DNA from: Diplodia intermedia
Lineage: Eukaryota; Ascomycota; Dothideomycetes; Botryosphaeriales; Botryosphaeriaceae
NCBI GenBank assembly: GCA_021495925.1
Contig: JAKEKT010000013.1
Coordinates: 62,001-126,000, forward strand
DNA length: 64,000 bases
Direction: 5' to 3'
Shown: one piece after another, positions 33,270 to 43,928 of the stretch
Numbering within the stretch: position 1 is the first letter of the stretch
Layout: each line of letters begins with the position of its first letter
The notes under the pieces: generated by a model
What the model was told of the DNA's origin: nothing
What the model saw: only the letters and a program-made list of their open reading frames with translations
Databases searched by the model: none
Translations under genes and position numbers: made by a program

Positions 33270-33929
33270 ATGCCCACTAAGCAGGAGCTGACTACGCAGG
33301 AGACGGAGGACCTCCGGGTGCTCCTGAACGCCGTAGAACTCCAGATCAAGCTCAACATCGCGGAGTCCAAGTTGGCGCGGGAGCGGTGGAGCAACCAGGC
33401 AGCCGAGCAGAAGAACCAGGAGCTCTCGAAGAAGAACGATGAGCTTGTGAGCGAGGCCTTGGACACGAACCGTGAGCTCGACGCCTGGCTGCGCTGGGAG
33501 GCCGTGCTCATGCGTGAGAGCAACGAGCTCCAGGCCCAGCTCACCGATGCACGCCGCAACGCCAGGGTTACCGAGCGCGCGCTGATGGACCGCCACAACC
33601 GGCTGGCGACCGCTCGCGCCAACATTTCGGGCTTGAAGGCTGCGGCTGCGGTTCGCGATGGCGAGCTGGCTGCCGCCCGCGCGAAAATCTTCTTCTTCAA
33701 GGCCACGGAAGCAGATCTGCGGTCCACGATCGCGAGACGCGACGTCGAGCTGGCTGTGGCCCGCGAGGAGGCTGAGAGCATGTCGCGGAAGCTCAACTCC
33801 AGGGAGATGGAGCTGACGGAGAAGTTGACTGAGGCACACAGCGCTGCTGGCACTCACTCTATCTGGTTTCTTTGCTGTCTGGGTGTCTGTCTAGTTGGCT
33901 GGAGTGCCAGTGTGTGGATTCTGATTTGA
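33270..33929 (+). CDS. Coiled-coil protein with C-terminal membrane anchor
   Basis: Single exon, 219 residues from ATG 33270. Residues about 10-190 are strongly charged and heptad-like (runs of E, K, R, L, A; for example LNIAESKLARERW and LQAQLTDARRNARVTERAL), predicting a long coiled coil with almost no proline. The last 24 residues hold a single hydrophobic segment (IWFLCCLGVCLVGWSASVWILI) that ends at the stop codon. This is the layout of a tail-anchored protein facing the cytosol, as in some ER, Golgi or nuclear-envelope tethers. I recognise no family. An upstream extension of the frame lacks a good start, and the ATG follows a normal leader. Confidence 0.7.
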   Translation: MPTKQELTTQETEDLRVLLNAVELQIKLNIAESKLARERWSNQAAEQKNQELSKKNDELVSEALDTNRELDAWLRWEAVLMRESNELQAQLTDARRNARVTERALMDRHNRLATARANISGLKAAAAVRDGELAAARAKIFFFKATEADLRSTIARRDVELAVAREEAESMSRKLNSREMELTEKLTEAHSAAGTHSIWFLCCLGVCLVGWSASVWILI

Positions 33930-35021
33930 TTTGATAACTGCGGAGTCCTATGATACTGCGAAGTCCTCTGGTATGAGGTGCTTTGGTATGAAGAATATGT
34001 TTTCTGTTCTGCATGACTAGTATGGGTGGTCGATTTTAGAAAAATGTCAAAAAAGATAGGCATATTGCCTGCAACCATTTGTTAGCCTGTCTTATGAGTG
34101 ATAGTTGTGTTCAAGTCTGCGTGACGTGGCATTATAGGGGTATAAGCGAGTTTTAAAGTAGTGGTTATTTGGTAATCGATACTAGTGGTGGCGCCTCATG
34201 TGTAGGAAAAGCATGAGGGTCATGTTTGATGTATGAGGATCTAGGTTATCTAGCTTCCGGTATGCAGTCATCGGCAGGGCGGCGTAGTGCACATCGTGCT
34301 TTGTATAAAACTCAGCGACGTTGCGCTCCTGCGCGCACCGCCCGATATTGGGATGCTTAAAGCCGATATTGTGGATTTTCAGGACCTTCGACTTGTGTGG
34401 TGGATGGGCTCGGCGAGGTCGCGAAAACGGGTCGGGTGTAGGCACCATGACGGTAGGAGGGCTGCTGAGGGATGGGTCAAGTGGAGGGAGGACGGTGTCT
34501 GCTGAGGGATCGAAGGGTGGGCGGGCAGGACGCAGGCGACAGCGCGACGCGGGACAAAGCACTGCAGCCAGGGTGTCAACACCTACGACGGGCCGGTGGG
34601 GCGCAGGCTCTAGGACAGCTGGGCACTGCGAGAGTGCTAGAGTCGCCACTAGAAGCAAGCGCAAGGCACCAGCACAGCGTCGGGCCAACAGGGGCGCAGT
34701 GGCCGAAGCGCGCCATGCGACGCCCGCGGAAAGACTGGATGATGAAATTTCGGATTGGATGATGGAGCCGGCGGTTGGTGATGTTCATGTTGGGGTTGGG
34801 TTGAGTTGCGAGGTCGAGTTTCTACGGCAGGGTGCTTGGCAAGCGCCAACCACGCTAAGCCGGGCAGCCGCGAGCCAGACCAATTACGTCACTGTTCTTG
34901 CGCGGGCACGCACTGCCCAATTTTTCCGCTTTCTCGCCTCGTGTCCCTTCGCCTCGATTCCAGACACATCCTCTGCTCCACGCCAGTCGCCAACCGCCTC
35001 GGGTGACCCGATCCGCTCATC
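33930..35021. other. Intergenic region with compositional open frames
   Basis: Frames of up to 262 codons overlap on both strands between 34182 and 35021. None begins with a convincing ATG or shows a domain. The minus-strand frame at 34182-34688 starts hydrophobic but only from TTG. I assign no gene. Confidence 0.45.
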
Positions 35022-35981
35022 ATGGCCGCTGACTCTCGCTTTCTCAGTCTTCCGAGAGAGCTTCGAAACATCATCTACAGCTACCTGGTACCCGTCCGCG
35101 GCTACGTAATCTTCAATCCTCGTCCAAAGTCCCGCCGTTTCAGACCCCCCCGCCGAGCCACAGCAATTCTATGCGTTAGCCGTCAAGTCAACGAGGAAGC
35201 GAAAGACGTCCTCTATCGCAGTAAGAAATCACCTCCGCTCACCATCAACCTGGGCAACATGGACAAAGCCATTCCACATCCGACATGTGACTCGTTCGAG
35301 GCCATTCTACCGCGGACGCCCGTTCTCGAGGCGCGCGAGATTCGCGTAGTGATAGAGATATATCCATCCGACAATGTTGTTCCAGATTTACCACGTCGCG
35401 AATGGCACCTCTCAGAAGAGGCTCGACACGAGAAGGAACTTTTCACGTGTTGTCTGCTACCCGAAGTCATCCACATGATCAGCATCCTCAGGGAGCGCGA
35501 CGAGCTACCAATCCTTTCGATCCATTTCTCCTTATACCCATGGCTAGACCCCCAGTTCGACATCATGCAGGCCGTCCGCCAGTTGTTGAAGCCCGTGGCT
35601 CAGCTTCGCGGTATGCCTGGCGGGATGAAAGCAACGGCTGGAAATGATCGTACGCTTCGACTTGCCATCGATTCTTCCGACATAACACGTCTCCGCGACG
35701 AGACCGCCGGGCCGCGCCCACACCTCCCTATGGCCGAGGATCATCTTCGCCTTTTGGACGCCCACCTCCAGTACTGCAAGGCGCGTGCCGCTTATGATGC
35801 TTTTTCACCGTGGGAGGTGGCGCGCGAGATGAGGACCGCTTCCGCCGAGGAGCTTGAGCTGGAGAAAAAAGTCAGGGAGCTTCGATTGCGCCGCAGCCGT
35901 CTCTCCCGCGACTACTTCCCGGGCGTACCTAGAAGAACGGAAACGGCTACAGATCAAATGGAAGAGATTCTTTCTCTTTAG
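35022..35981 (+). CDS. F-box-like / 2EXR-type protein
   Basis: Single exon, 319 residues, ATG 35022. The N-terminus FLSLPRELRNIIYSYLVP (about residues 7-24), followed by ILCVSRQVNEEAKDVLYR (about 49-66), is the common fungal F-box-like arrangement, with LLRVCRQIxxEA-type second motif. The middle part contains alternating strands and helices with no known enzyme motif. The C-terminus (about 270-319) is charged and likely coiled: EELELEKKVRELRLRRSRLSRD. Members of this very large group in filamentous fungi are mostly uncharacterised; SCF adaptor function is possible but not shown by sequence. No signal peptide or membrane span was seen. Confidence 0.75.
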   Translation: MAADSRFLSLPRELRNIIYSYLVPVRGYVIFNPRPKSRRFRPPRRATAILCVSRQVNEEAKDVLYRSKKSPPLTINLGNMDKAIPHPTCDSFEAILPRTPVLEAREIRVVIEIYPSDNVVPDLPRREWHLSEEARHEKELFTCCLLPEVIHMISILRERDELPILSIHFSLYPWLDPQFDIMQAVRQLLKPVAQLRGMPGGMKATAGNDRTLRLAIDSSDITRLRDETAGPRPHLPMAEDHLRLLDAHLQYCKARAAYDAFSPWEVAREMRTASAEELELEKKVRELRLRRSRLSRDYFPGVPRRTETATDQMEEILSL

Positions 35982-36939
35982 CTGGTCTAGGCGGGAAAGG
36001 TGAGGACGGCACTGGCTCTTTCGGCGCTACACTTGTCAGTACGTGAGAGCTATTCTCCTTCGACTTTAGGTCGCCGGGTTGCGCGATTGATGGTACATGC
36101 TCATTTTATACGGCGAGCAAGGAAATGGCAATACAGAAAGTCACATGCATATCGTAATAATGAGATAGTTCTGCACTTCTCTCAACTATCTGTTGATATC
36201 AACCTGATGGCTATCAGTAATATGGTCTGGACAACGTTGGTCAGAAAATCCGATTCAGGGCAGACCAAGGGGCTGCTGCAGGCGCTATTTGTGTATCACG
36301 TACGCCTGTTCGCCAGAGCGGTTATGCGCATTTGGAGAGGCGAGAGGGGCAGGCCAGCGTTACACGCAATGTTGCACAATTTCTGTTGGGGTTTTAATAC
36401 GGGTATTTATTGGGCAGACGGATCATGTCTGGCGGCCTACTGCAGAGCCAAATGTTTTGTTGGCGCAAGCGATGCAACGGGAATGGGGCACTGCACCAAA
36501 ACTGTTGAGCGGGGCTTGAAAGAATCACTACTTACCCTTGGTTTGTGTCGTGCATCAACAAGCCAAAGTTCGCAGAATGTAATATGAACGCAGCCTTTCC
36601 GGTAGACAGAACCCTCCGCGTTTGCGGCACAATAACCATGACATCTGGCCTTCGTTCGCCCGTGTCAACATAACGTGCACTCTCTATCCAGCCGAGAGCG
36701 TCAGGGTGAGCTGTAGGATCGCATGGCGTACTGTTTATAGATTGGCAAGCAGCTCTGGTGGCCTTAAGACAACACGGGCTGGCTGGGCTCAATGCTTTAT
36801 CTACTGAGCGAGCCCAACAGAACCATGAGCTGGGTCCAACGTTCCGCAAAGGCGGGTCTGAGCAACGCTCAAAAACGTCCGACTGCTGGCAATCTCAACA
36901 TTGTACCCTTTCACCTCATGCTACAGCCTCGACCGACGA
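35982..36939. other. Intergenic region, possibly degraded coding sequence
   Basis: About 1 kb. A plus-strand frame (36000-36587) lacks a good start and I recognise nothing in it. The neighbouring MFS relic suggests this could be older coding sequence, but no alignment supports that. Confidence 0.35.
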
Positions 36940-37300
36940 ACCCATCTCCCCAGGTTTTAGCAGGCGCTTCAAGGCTGCTTTCGCATCTATGATTATCAAC
37001 AACCTCGCCCCCGCCCTCTCTTACGCCTTGCCGGTTCGTCTCAATTCCAGACATGTGCTACTCACGCTGACAAGCCGCAGATCATTGCCACCGATCTTCA
37101 TGGCTCCGCCGTTGAGTCCTTCAGGGCCGGCACGTCGTTTCTTCTCAGGTCGACCGTCTTCATGCTTAACTGGGTCGCTTTTCGCATGCGTTTGGCCGTA
37201 AACCTATTCGGATCGTCGCCTTGAGTTCTTCACCGCTGGATCCATCCTCTGCGCTGTGGCAAGGGGTTTCGCGCTAATGCTCGTTGGCCGCTCAGTACAG
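36940..37300 (+). pseudogene. MFS drug-transporter relic
   Basis: Two fragments of an N-terminal MFS domain remain. The first (to 37033) spans a degenerate TM1 ending ALSYALP. A 47-nt intron-like segment (37034-37080, GTTCGT donor, GCTGAC branch, CGCAG acceptor) leads to IIATDLHGSAVESF, AGTSFLLRSTVF and NWVAF. The frame is then lost; the continuation FSHAFGRKPI (MFS motif A) and, after another shift, FFTAGSILCAVARGFALMLVGRSVQ are readable to about 37300. The GVGGGG segment that normally follows is absent. This is the TM1-TM4 part of a DHA-type multidrug permease; the remaining two thirds are missing. Frameshifts rather than stop codons dominate, so this is not RIP-type decay. Confidence 0.7.
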
Positions 37301-38017
37301 TCGTCGGTATGCTGAAGATGGCGTTTGCAAATTCCTTCCAGATCGTGCGGGCCATGTGCGCATTCGCGGGCATGGCCTCGGTGGCGAGCTCACGGAAGGT
37401 GACAAAAAACTGCACCACCGCGTTTACCCTACACAAACACTACATTATCAAGTTAATGTAATTAGTTGAATCCAAGATCCGGACGTAAATATATGCATTT
37501 TAATCGTATATTCAAGTCCGGATTCTAAATTTAACTACCCATCCAGTGAAAGATTTCTTTTCATGGAGCAGATGCGGATAGGCAATTTTTTTTGTCACCG
37601 ACGTGAGCTCGTTCATCGAGTTCGACCTCAATTAGACCCACGTGACTGAGCAAGGCTTCAATAACAAGGGGCGCACCAAAGACACTGAAGACGAGGTAGA
37701 CAGGGAGACAGTGCAATGTCACGGTTCAACGGGAAAGAGTGACTAAGCCTGAAATTCCTTTTCTATTCGAAACCACTGCATTTCTTCGATTTTAGTTATA
37801 GTAAGTCTCACAATCCATTGTCCATCCACCAGGCGAGTCAAGTCCAACCGCAGAAACCTCGTACTCCGCAAACATCCACAAGCACCGACTTCCCACGTAT
37901 GCAGCTTGCCGCACCAGCCGACCCGCTCCATCTTCCGCAGCAGCAACAGCAGAGCGCCGCGCCCGCCGCAAACGCCGTCGTCGGCAGCCAGCCAGCCAGC
38001 CCCATCACATCAACCCA
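37301..38017. other. AT-rich intergenic region
   Basis: No gene was recognised. A short inverted pair (ATCCGGAC near 37480 and GTCCGGAT near 37517) flanks about 30 bp of AT-rich sequence. The right end overlaps the antisense of the following minus-strand gene's 3' flank. Confidence 0.4.
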
Positions 38018-38923
38018 TCACATCAGCAACCCCACCACCCAAACCACCGCCCACAAATCCCTGCAATGCACACCCACCCCCACCACCCTGCCCGTCGCGC
38101 CGAACAGCACGCCCCCGCCGCGCCCGTTGCGCGCGCAGTCCCACGCGATCCCGACGACCTGCCACATCGCACCCACCACGTCGCCGCGGTTCCAGAACCC
38201 GCCGCCGAGCAGGCCCACGACCAGCCCGCAGACGAGCTTGAGCACGACGCAGGCGATCGCAAACGACGAGAGCAAGTCGAGCAGCACCGCGGCGAGGAAG
38301 CGGATTATGACGGCGATGGGGGGGCGGCGGCGGCGGGCGCGCGTGTTGCTGTTGCGGTCGGCGGTGCCGTTGGTGTTGGTGTTGCCGTTGGTGTTGCCGG
38401 CTCCAGGCGTCGAGGTCTTGTCGTCCTGGCCGTCGTTGCAGCCGGAACGGTCGCCGGTCTCGTGCCGCTCGCCCGACCGCGGCGGAGGCGGAGGCGGGGG
38501 CGGAGTCGGACGCGGGGGCGAGGGGGGTGGGCTCGGGCAGTGGTAGTGGTAGCTCTTGTCCCTGCGGCGGGGGAGATCCGGGTCCGCGTAGGCGGCGACG
38601 GCGGGACGGCGGCTGGGGATGTGGGCGGGGGGACGCCGGTTGCCGGGATCGCGGCGGCCCGCGTTGAACTGCTCGAACCAGTCGTCCGGCGTGAGGCGGC
38701 CGGGGTCGTTGATGCGCTGCGGGTCCAGGCGCAGGTAGAGGCGGCGGTTGAAGTCGAAGGCGGGCATGCTGCCGTCGGGGCGCATGTGGTAGCCTTCGAA
38801 TGCTGGGATGCTCGACATGACGCGGCGGCGCGGGGGGTCCGTGTTGGCGGTGGGATTGTCTTGGGTGGAGGGGCCCGGTGGGTGGGCGGCGGGGGGTGGC
38901 TTGTTGCTACCGGCGCCGTTCAT
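38018..38923 (-). CDS. Proline-rich single/double-pass membrane protein
   Basis: The frame from ATG 38923 gives 301 residues. Residues 1-35 are Pro/Asn-rich; 38-110 contain a compact region (MSSIPAFEGYHMRPDGSMPAFDFNRRLYLRLDP); 128-150 are a Pro/Ser tract with eight consecutive Pro; 160-195 are Asn/Thr/Gly-rich. A basic RARRRR stop-transfer precedes a hydrophobic stretch at about 203-242, and a weaker hydrophobic C-terminus (about 272-301) follows. The positive-inside rule places the long N-terminal region in the cytosol. No known domain was recognised. The frame continues upstream of this Met, but that part is compositional. It could be a cell-surface or cortical scaffold; no functional inference is justified. 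Confidence 0.6.
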   Translation of the reverse strand: MNGAGSNKPPPAAHPPGPSTQDNPTANTDPPRRRVMSSIPAFEGYHMRPDGSMPAFDFNRRLYLRLDPQRINDPGRLTPDDWFEQFNAGRRDPGNRRPPAHIPSRRPAVAAYADPDLPRRRDKSYHYHCPSPPPSPPRPTPPPPPPPPRSGERHETGDRSGCNDGQDDKTSTPGAGNTNGNTNTNGTADRNSNTRARRRRPPIAVIIRFLAAVLLDLLSSFAIACVVLKLVCGLVVGLLGGGFWNRGDVVGAMWQVVGIAWDCARNGRGGGVLFGATGRVVGVGVHCRDLWAVVWVVGLLM

Positions 38924-39676
38924 GGTTGGGGGTTTGGCTGAGGTGGGTTTTGCTTGCCACGTATGATTGAAAAGTGCTTTTGGGTGAAGCTTCTGGGTCG
39001 GTGGATTTGGGAGGTTGTAGGGGGATGGAGGTTTTGTAAGGAGTGGGCAAGTTTTGTTCGGAGACAGCGACAGTGATTGATGGGCTTTGCTTAACACAAT
39101 GCGCAGGCGGCGAGTGGGGACCACTGTTACTAGAGTTGAGAAGGTTGACACCGGGTGATTCAACTCATTAGCATTCTGGCCGTTGTGGCCCGAGAGGGAT
39201 TTAGCGATAGGAGAGTTATATCATTAAAACAAGATCTTATTATTGATAAACTTGACTCTAACCTTTCGCGCCATTCTATCATAAGAGACCATTGACATCC
39301 CGTGGCTTAGTGCGGTCTAAGATGTCACAATAGCCCCGTCCATCATCCAAACCACCATATTTCGCATTTCTACCGCCAACCAACCGCTTCAATCATCTAC
39401 ATCTCTGCTGCCTGCTTCCCCCGAAAGCAAACCGAGAACCAGGCAGCCGTAGAGCCAAGACAAGCGGTCTGCACCAGCACCAACGCACTAACGCAGCCGC
39501 TGCGCCACCGCCACCAACACCACACCGGTAAAGCCCAAACAATCTCAGGCACTTATAAGTCCGCGCCGAACCCCCCCGACTCTCCCGCGCCCCGCGCCCG
39601 CCAAACACACACCCACACCCACACCCTCACCGCAACCCAACCCAACCCATCGCACCACCACCACGCACCAACAACC
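38924..39676. promoter_or_regulatory. Divergent promoter region, Pro-rich gene / F-box-like gene
   Basis: 753 bp between divergent start codons. The middle (39170-39300) is AT-rich; the right part is C/A-rich leader sequence of the F-box-like gene. No specific element was identified. Confidence 0.4.
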
Positions 39677-41116
39677 ATGCCGCCGACCCTCGACGCCCTC
39701 CCCACCGAACTCATCCACGCCATAACCTCGCACCTCCTCGACCCCTCCCCCTCCACCCCCGCCCTCGCCTCACTCCGCCTCACCTCCCGCGCCCTCGCCG
39801 CCGCCGCATCCACCGCCCCCGCCTTCCGCACCCTCTTCGCCACGATTACCGCCGATTTTGCTTGCGACGCGCCCTCGCTGCGCCGCCTCGCCGCCATCGC
39901 CGCGCACCGCGATTTCGGCAGCTGCGTCCGCAGGATCGTGCTGCGCACGCGCTACCACGACGCGCGGCGGCTGCGGTCGGGCGGCGGGCGGGTGCTGCGG
40001 AGGGTGCGGGGGGGTGATGGTGAGGGCGAAGGGATGGGGTTCGATGGCACGCAGGCGGCGGGGGAGATGGTGGAGGCGGAGCGGGAGGGAAGGGGAGGGG
40101 GAGGAGATGCAGAGGTGGTGGAGAGGATTTTCCGGGATGTCGCGGAGGGGTTGAGGGAGGTGGTGTTGGAGGTGGCGGTGTTTGAGGCCGAGGAGGGGGA
40201 GAGGAGGCCGGCGTGGACGGTGTTGAAGGTTGCGGCGGCGGCGGCCGGGGAGGGTGGTGGCCATGGTGAGGGTGGCGCCGGCGAGAACGAGAAGGTGAGG
40301 CTGTGGAAGGCTATGGCGCGTGATTTTGGCGTCGTGGTCAAGGCTATGGCGCGGGCGCAGACGCGGGTGGAGGTGTTGAGCATCTACGGCGGCGAATGGG
40401 GCGGTGGTGTTGTGGCGGCGGAGGTGGGCAGGGCGATGGATGCGGTGCCCCGGCCGGCGTTGGAGGCGTGTATGGCCCGAGTCAAGAAAATCAGCGGGTT
40501 CGTGTCGTTTGGGGGGTTGGAGGACCTTTCTCAGGAGTTGGATGGGGAGGGTCGTGAGAACAACTTTGCTGATAGGGTGGGCGATTTCCTTGGGATGGCG
40601 AAGGAGCTGGAGGAGCTGGACCTATTGCATCACGAGTCGTATCGGCCAACACAAGAAGAAAGCTCCCGGGCCTTGTTCCAGAAGATGGCTGTGCCCATTG
40701 TTGGAGAAAGGATCCGGTCGCTCCGATTACGGGGATTCAAAGTCGGCGCCGTCGACTTGCTGCATCTTCTTCAAAACGCCGCTGACCTGCAAGAGCTGGA
40801 GCTGCACGAGATACACCTACAAGACGGGAAATGGAGTGAAGTATTCTCGCTGCTACGTCATCAGAAGCCGAAGCTACAGCGGCTTACGATATTCCGGCTG
40901 TATGAGTGCTGGCCGATAGTCATTACATGGCCCGAAGACTGCGAGCTGCCGTGGGACAAACCAAAAGATCATGTCTGTCCATGTTTTGATAGGGAACAAA
41001 TAGATGGTGAGCAGGTCCGGTCCGGGATCGAGTATAGGGTGGATACAACACGGACAAAAGGAAGCAGAGGGTTGATGGCATACAGAAAGGAGACTCGAGA
41101 ATTATATAGATTCTAA
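39677..41116 (+). CDS. F-box-like protein
   Basis: Single exon of 479 residues, ATG 39677 preceded by an AC-rich leader typical of fungal mRNAs. The N-terminus LDALPTELIHAITSHLL, followed by LASLRLTSRALAAAA, is a clear F-box pattern (about residues 5-45). A Gly/Glu-rich low-complexity stretch follows (about 100-215). The C-terminal third has LRSLRLRGFKVGAVDLLHLLQNAADLQELEL and similar segments spaced like leucine-rich repeats. The usual role would be an SCF substrate adaptor. The first half is much more GC-rich than the second, which changes near 40600; this may reflect expansion of the Gly/Glu stretch rather than a fusion. Confidence 0.75.
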   Translation: MPPTLDALPTELIHAITSHLLDPSPSTPALASLRLTSRALAAAASTAPAFRTLFATITADFACDAPSLRRLAAIAAHRDFGSCVRRIVLRTRYHDARRLRSGGGRVLRRVRGGDGEGEGMGFDGTQAAGEMVEAEREGRGGGGDAEVVERIFRDVAEGLREVVLEVAVFEAEEGERRPAWTVLKVAAAAAGEGGGHGEGGAGENEKVRLWKAMARDFGVVVKAMARAQTRVEVLSIYGGEWGGGVVAAEVGRAMDAVPRPALEACMARVKKISGFVSFGGLEDLSQELDGEGRENNFADRVGDFLGMAKELEELDLLHHESYRPTQEESSRALFQKMAVPIVGERIRSLRLRGFKVGAVDLLHLLQNAADLQELELHEIHLQDGKWSEVFSLLRHQKPKLQRLTIFRLYECWPIVITWPEDCELPWDKPKDHVCPCFDREQIDGEQVRSGIEYRVDTTRTKGSRGLMAYRKETRELYRF

Positions 41117-41395
41117 ACAAGACATGGACCTGCCCTGACACCAACTGGCCGCCTGGAAAAGGGAGTTTTAGGATCAACAAAACCTTTACGATAATCCTCG
41201 CACGCCTCAAGAATGTCATCTCCTAAAAAACACAGCGCCAACGCATACACTTAGGAAACGGACGCGGCTTTTGTTTCAAGCGGAAAACGGCAGATGTAAA
41301 CATAATAGTCATAGTCAAAGACTAATCGGGAAACGATCTGATCTTGCGCCGTCGAATCAGCCAGTACCGCGGGGCGTAACAATGATACACGTACC

Positions 41396-41998
41396 TCACT
41401 GCCCACGGATTAGCGCCTCGACATACTCCAGCCGCGCATCGTGCATGTCGAGGGTTGAGGCAAGGATGAGCACAAGGTCGCCTAGAGCGAGGAGCACAAG
41501 CAGCGCGAGGAGCGCGCGGAGGCCGTAGCGGATGGAATAGGCGATGAGGTAGAGGCCAACGGCACCAGCCCTGCCATACAGGAAGCGAAGAAGGGCCGGG
41601 TTGCAGTAGCCCAGCGCGAGTGCCGAGACTCGGAGGAGTCCGAAAAGGCCGAGTCTGCTGCTGTTTCCTGGCCGTACCTGTTGCCGAGTGTGGCGGTTGA
41701 CGATGCCGAGGACGAAGCGTTGGATAAGCCTAAGGCTGTGGGTGCAGAGGAGTAGAAGGTCTCGTAGGATTAATGGTATGGGAAGTACGTAAAGCGTTAT
41801 GGTGAGTCCGCCGAATAGGAGGATGAAAAGTGTGCCGGAGATGAGGCCGAAAGCAAAGTGAAGGACGTCAGGCTTGAAGAGGACGAGGAAGAGCACGATG
41901 AGGCCGAGAAGCGTGCGGAACCATAGGTATTTGCGACCTGGCCACAATAGAGCCCGCCTTATCGGAGGAGGTGAACGTTTAGGGTTGGGTTCGGCCAT
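41396..41998 (-). CDS. Multi-pass membrane protein of unknown function
   Basis: Single exon, 200 residues, ATG 41998. A short basic N-tail (PNPKRSPPPIRR) is followed by at least four or five hydrophobic segments: TLLGLIVLFLVLF, FAFGLISGTLFILLFGGLTITLYVL, LGLFGLLRVSALALGY, AVGLYLIAYSIRYGL and LLALLVLLALGDLVLIL. I do not recognise a family. The size and leucine-rich segments suggest a small organelle or plasma membrane protein. The gene is convergent with the F-box-like gene (280 bp between stops). Confidence 0.6.
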   Translation of the reverse strand: MAEPNPKRSPPPIRRALLWPGRKYLWFRTLLGLIVLFLVLFKPDVLHFAFGLISGTLFILLFGGLTITLYVLPIPLILRDLLLLCTHSLRLIQRFVLGIVNRHTRQQVRPGNSSRLGLFGLLRVSALALGYCNPALLRFLYGRAGAVGLYLIAYSIRYGLRALLALLVLLALGDLVLILASTLDMHDARLEYVEALIRGQ

Positions 41999-43592
41999 GG
42001 CGCTACTCTAAAGTTAGCTGTCTGGACGTCTCCCGGCATGCGATGGATAACGACCAGGGTTAAACTTACTTCAAAGGCAGGTTGACAATGCCTCTCTGAC
42101 GAATTTTGACATTTCACGTTTGTTGTCGATGTTGGCACAGTGGGTTGCATTTATAAGAGTGGTAGGCAGGATTGCAGGCTACAGCGTGGGGGCGGTAGTG
42201 GCGCAGTAACAATCGGCGTCATGATTTCCACTTCTAAGAGGTACGATCTGCGGGCCCTTCCCTTTGCGGCAAATGGGAGCCTCGGCTACTAAAAATAGCT
42301 AGGGCAATGCTACCTATGCTGGAAGATGGGTGTCAGCTCTCCTCCGCCAGATCTTATCACTATTGCACCCTCGGGCTCTGTCTTTCCACCATCGTTCACA
42401 TCACCCCACAACATCCCCCACCCATTAAATAATGCCCATCTTTGGAATTTCCGTACGCGCCCGAACTCCCTCAGTCTTTATCATCTAAATCATCACCACG
42501 CTCTTTACGCGCGCTAAATTACGGATCCGCCATCGCTACGTCGGATTCGCTATTTATTCGCTCTCTTTTTCGACAACGTTATCTTAAATATTGTACACTG
42601 CACCGGTTTCTTTTATGTGACGTACCTCAGCCAAAGCCAGGCGGCTGCCGACGAGTACAATGCAGCCAGTCCCGAGGACGACTATGATTTAATATAGGAT
42701 GGATGAGCGGCGGGAAGGTGGCTACGTGTTCACGAACGAGGGTCTCGTTGGTAAAGTTGGGGTATCAGCTGAAATAACGTGACGGAGTACGCAACCGACA
42801 CGACGGAGCCAGATCAGCACACTGGATGCAGCGTCGTGCCATGCGGCGGATAGGCGGGCGTGCTACATCGCTGGCACAGCTGCCAGTGCGTGCTGTGACA
42901 CGAGAGGCTGCTCTGTGTGCGGAGCCCTTACGAGCCTGGGTGATGCACGAGAAGGTCGTGATGGTGACTAATGAGGCTTGTAGGTAGACTGATGCACGCG
43001 CTTTGCACGATCAGCGTGCGGAGAGTCTAGAAGGACGCGTGCGTACAGTCCATGGCGGGGAAGTCTGAGACATAGCTCGCTGCTCTTTCCAACAACGGGT
43101 GGCGGGCCAAAAAAATTTCAGCGATCCCTGGAATCGCTGTGGCGTTGTCGCGGGCGCTTATAGCTTGAGACAAGGCTTGTAATGCCCTTACGTGGCTCCC
43201 ATCGTGGACGTTGCGGCCAGGAAAAGATACAGCTGAGAGCAATCACAGAGTAGAACAAAAAAAAAGATGCAAATATTTTCCAATCCACCTAGTCACGGTG
43301 AGAGTAGCATTAGAGGGTCTATCCATCTTGGTGCGGCGGGCGGGTGCGGCTGCAAGTGCGACAAGCGTGCCGATTCATTAGAAGAAGTTGCTCGTCATGT
43401 GAGACGGTTGCCTGCATGACGCATGACTGCGACACCTGATACCTAGAGGCCCAATGGCGTTTACAAATGTCCGGACTTGCGTCTTCTTCCCGCTCCTTTG
43501 ACATCACGCCCGTCGTCAACACCATCACCACCACTTTCACAATCACTGCAAAATCGCATCACCACTCTCGCGCATAAGTCTCTCTACCGATC
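41999..43592. other. Intergenic region without a supported gene
   Basis: About 1.6 kb. The segment near 42570-42700 can be read as a plausible C-terminal coding end (acidic, ending DDYDLI before a stop at about 42700), but no start or splice structure fits. Other short frames look random. Confidence 0.4.
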
Positions 43593-43928
43593 ATGTCCGA
43601 AATGCTCGCAGCCACCACCCTCGGTCTGGTCCCCCTCGTCTTCATGGTAGAATATCTCAGGATCCAGTAAGTGCCTTCTCAACGGTATTGTACCATGCAG
43701 CTCGCATCTGACTGCCTAATGAGCAGGATCATGCGCCTCCAGCAGCGCATCGAGGTGCTCGAGGACAAAGTAGCCCATCTTCACCTTTTCCGCAGCGGCG
43801 GCCAGAACAATAACGGCAACGAAGTCACCGACGGCGACGTGGAGGATGTCGACAATGACAGTGGTGGTAACATATCTGATGGCGAGTTCCAGTATGTCGA
43901 GGATGAGAAGGTGGAAGGCGGACAGTAG
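43593..43928 (+). CDS. Small membrane-anchored coiled-coil protein, two exons
   Basis: Exons 43593-43666 and 43727-43928 join across a 60-nt intron (donor GTAAGT, acceptor GAGCAG) to give 91 residues. Exon 1 encodes MSEMLAATT and one hydrophobic segment (LGLVPLVFMVEYL). Exon 2 opens with a short amphipathic coiled coil (IMRLQQRIEVLEDKVAHLHLF), then a Gly/Asn-rich and very acidic tail (DGDVEDVDNDSGGN). The domain order resembles small fungal membrane proteins with a cytosolic acidic tail; none is known to me by function. Splicing is needed for the start, since the second exon has no good Met. Confidence 0.6.

Noticed and set aside
34182..34688. Minus-strand frame beginning with a hydrophobic, signal-like segment
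   Set aside because: It starts from TTG with no ATG in position, and the rest is Pro/Arg-rich shadow-like sequence.
34321..35109. 262-codon plus-strand frame
   Set aside because: It has no good start, no domain and overlaps the start of the supported F-box-like gene in another frame.
36000..36587. 195-codon frame as a gene
   Set aside because: It starts from GTG without context, has no domain and lies in a decayed region.
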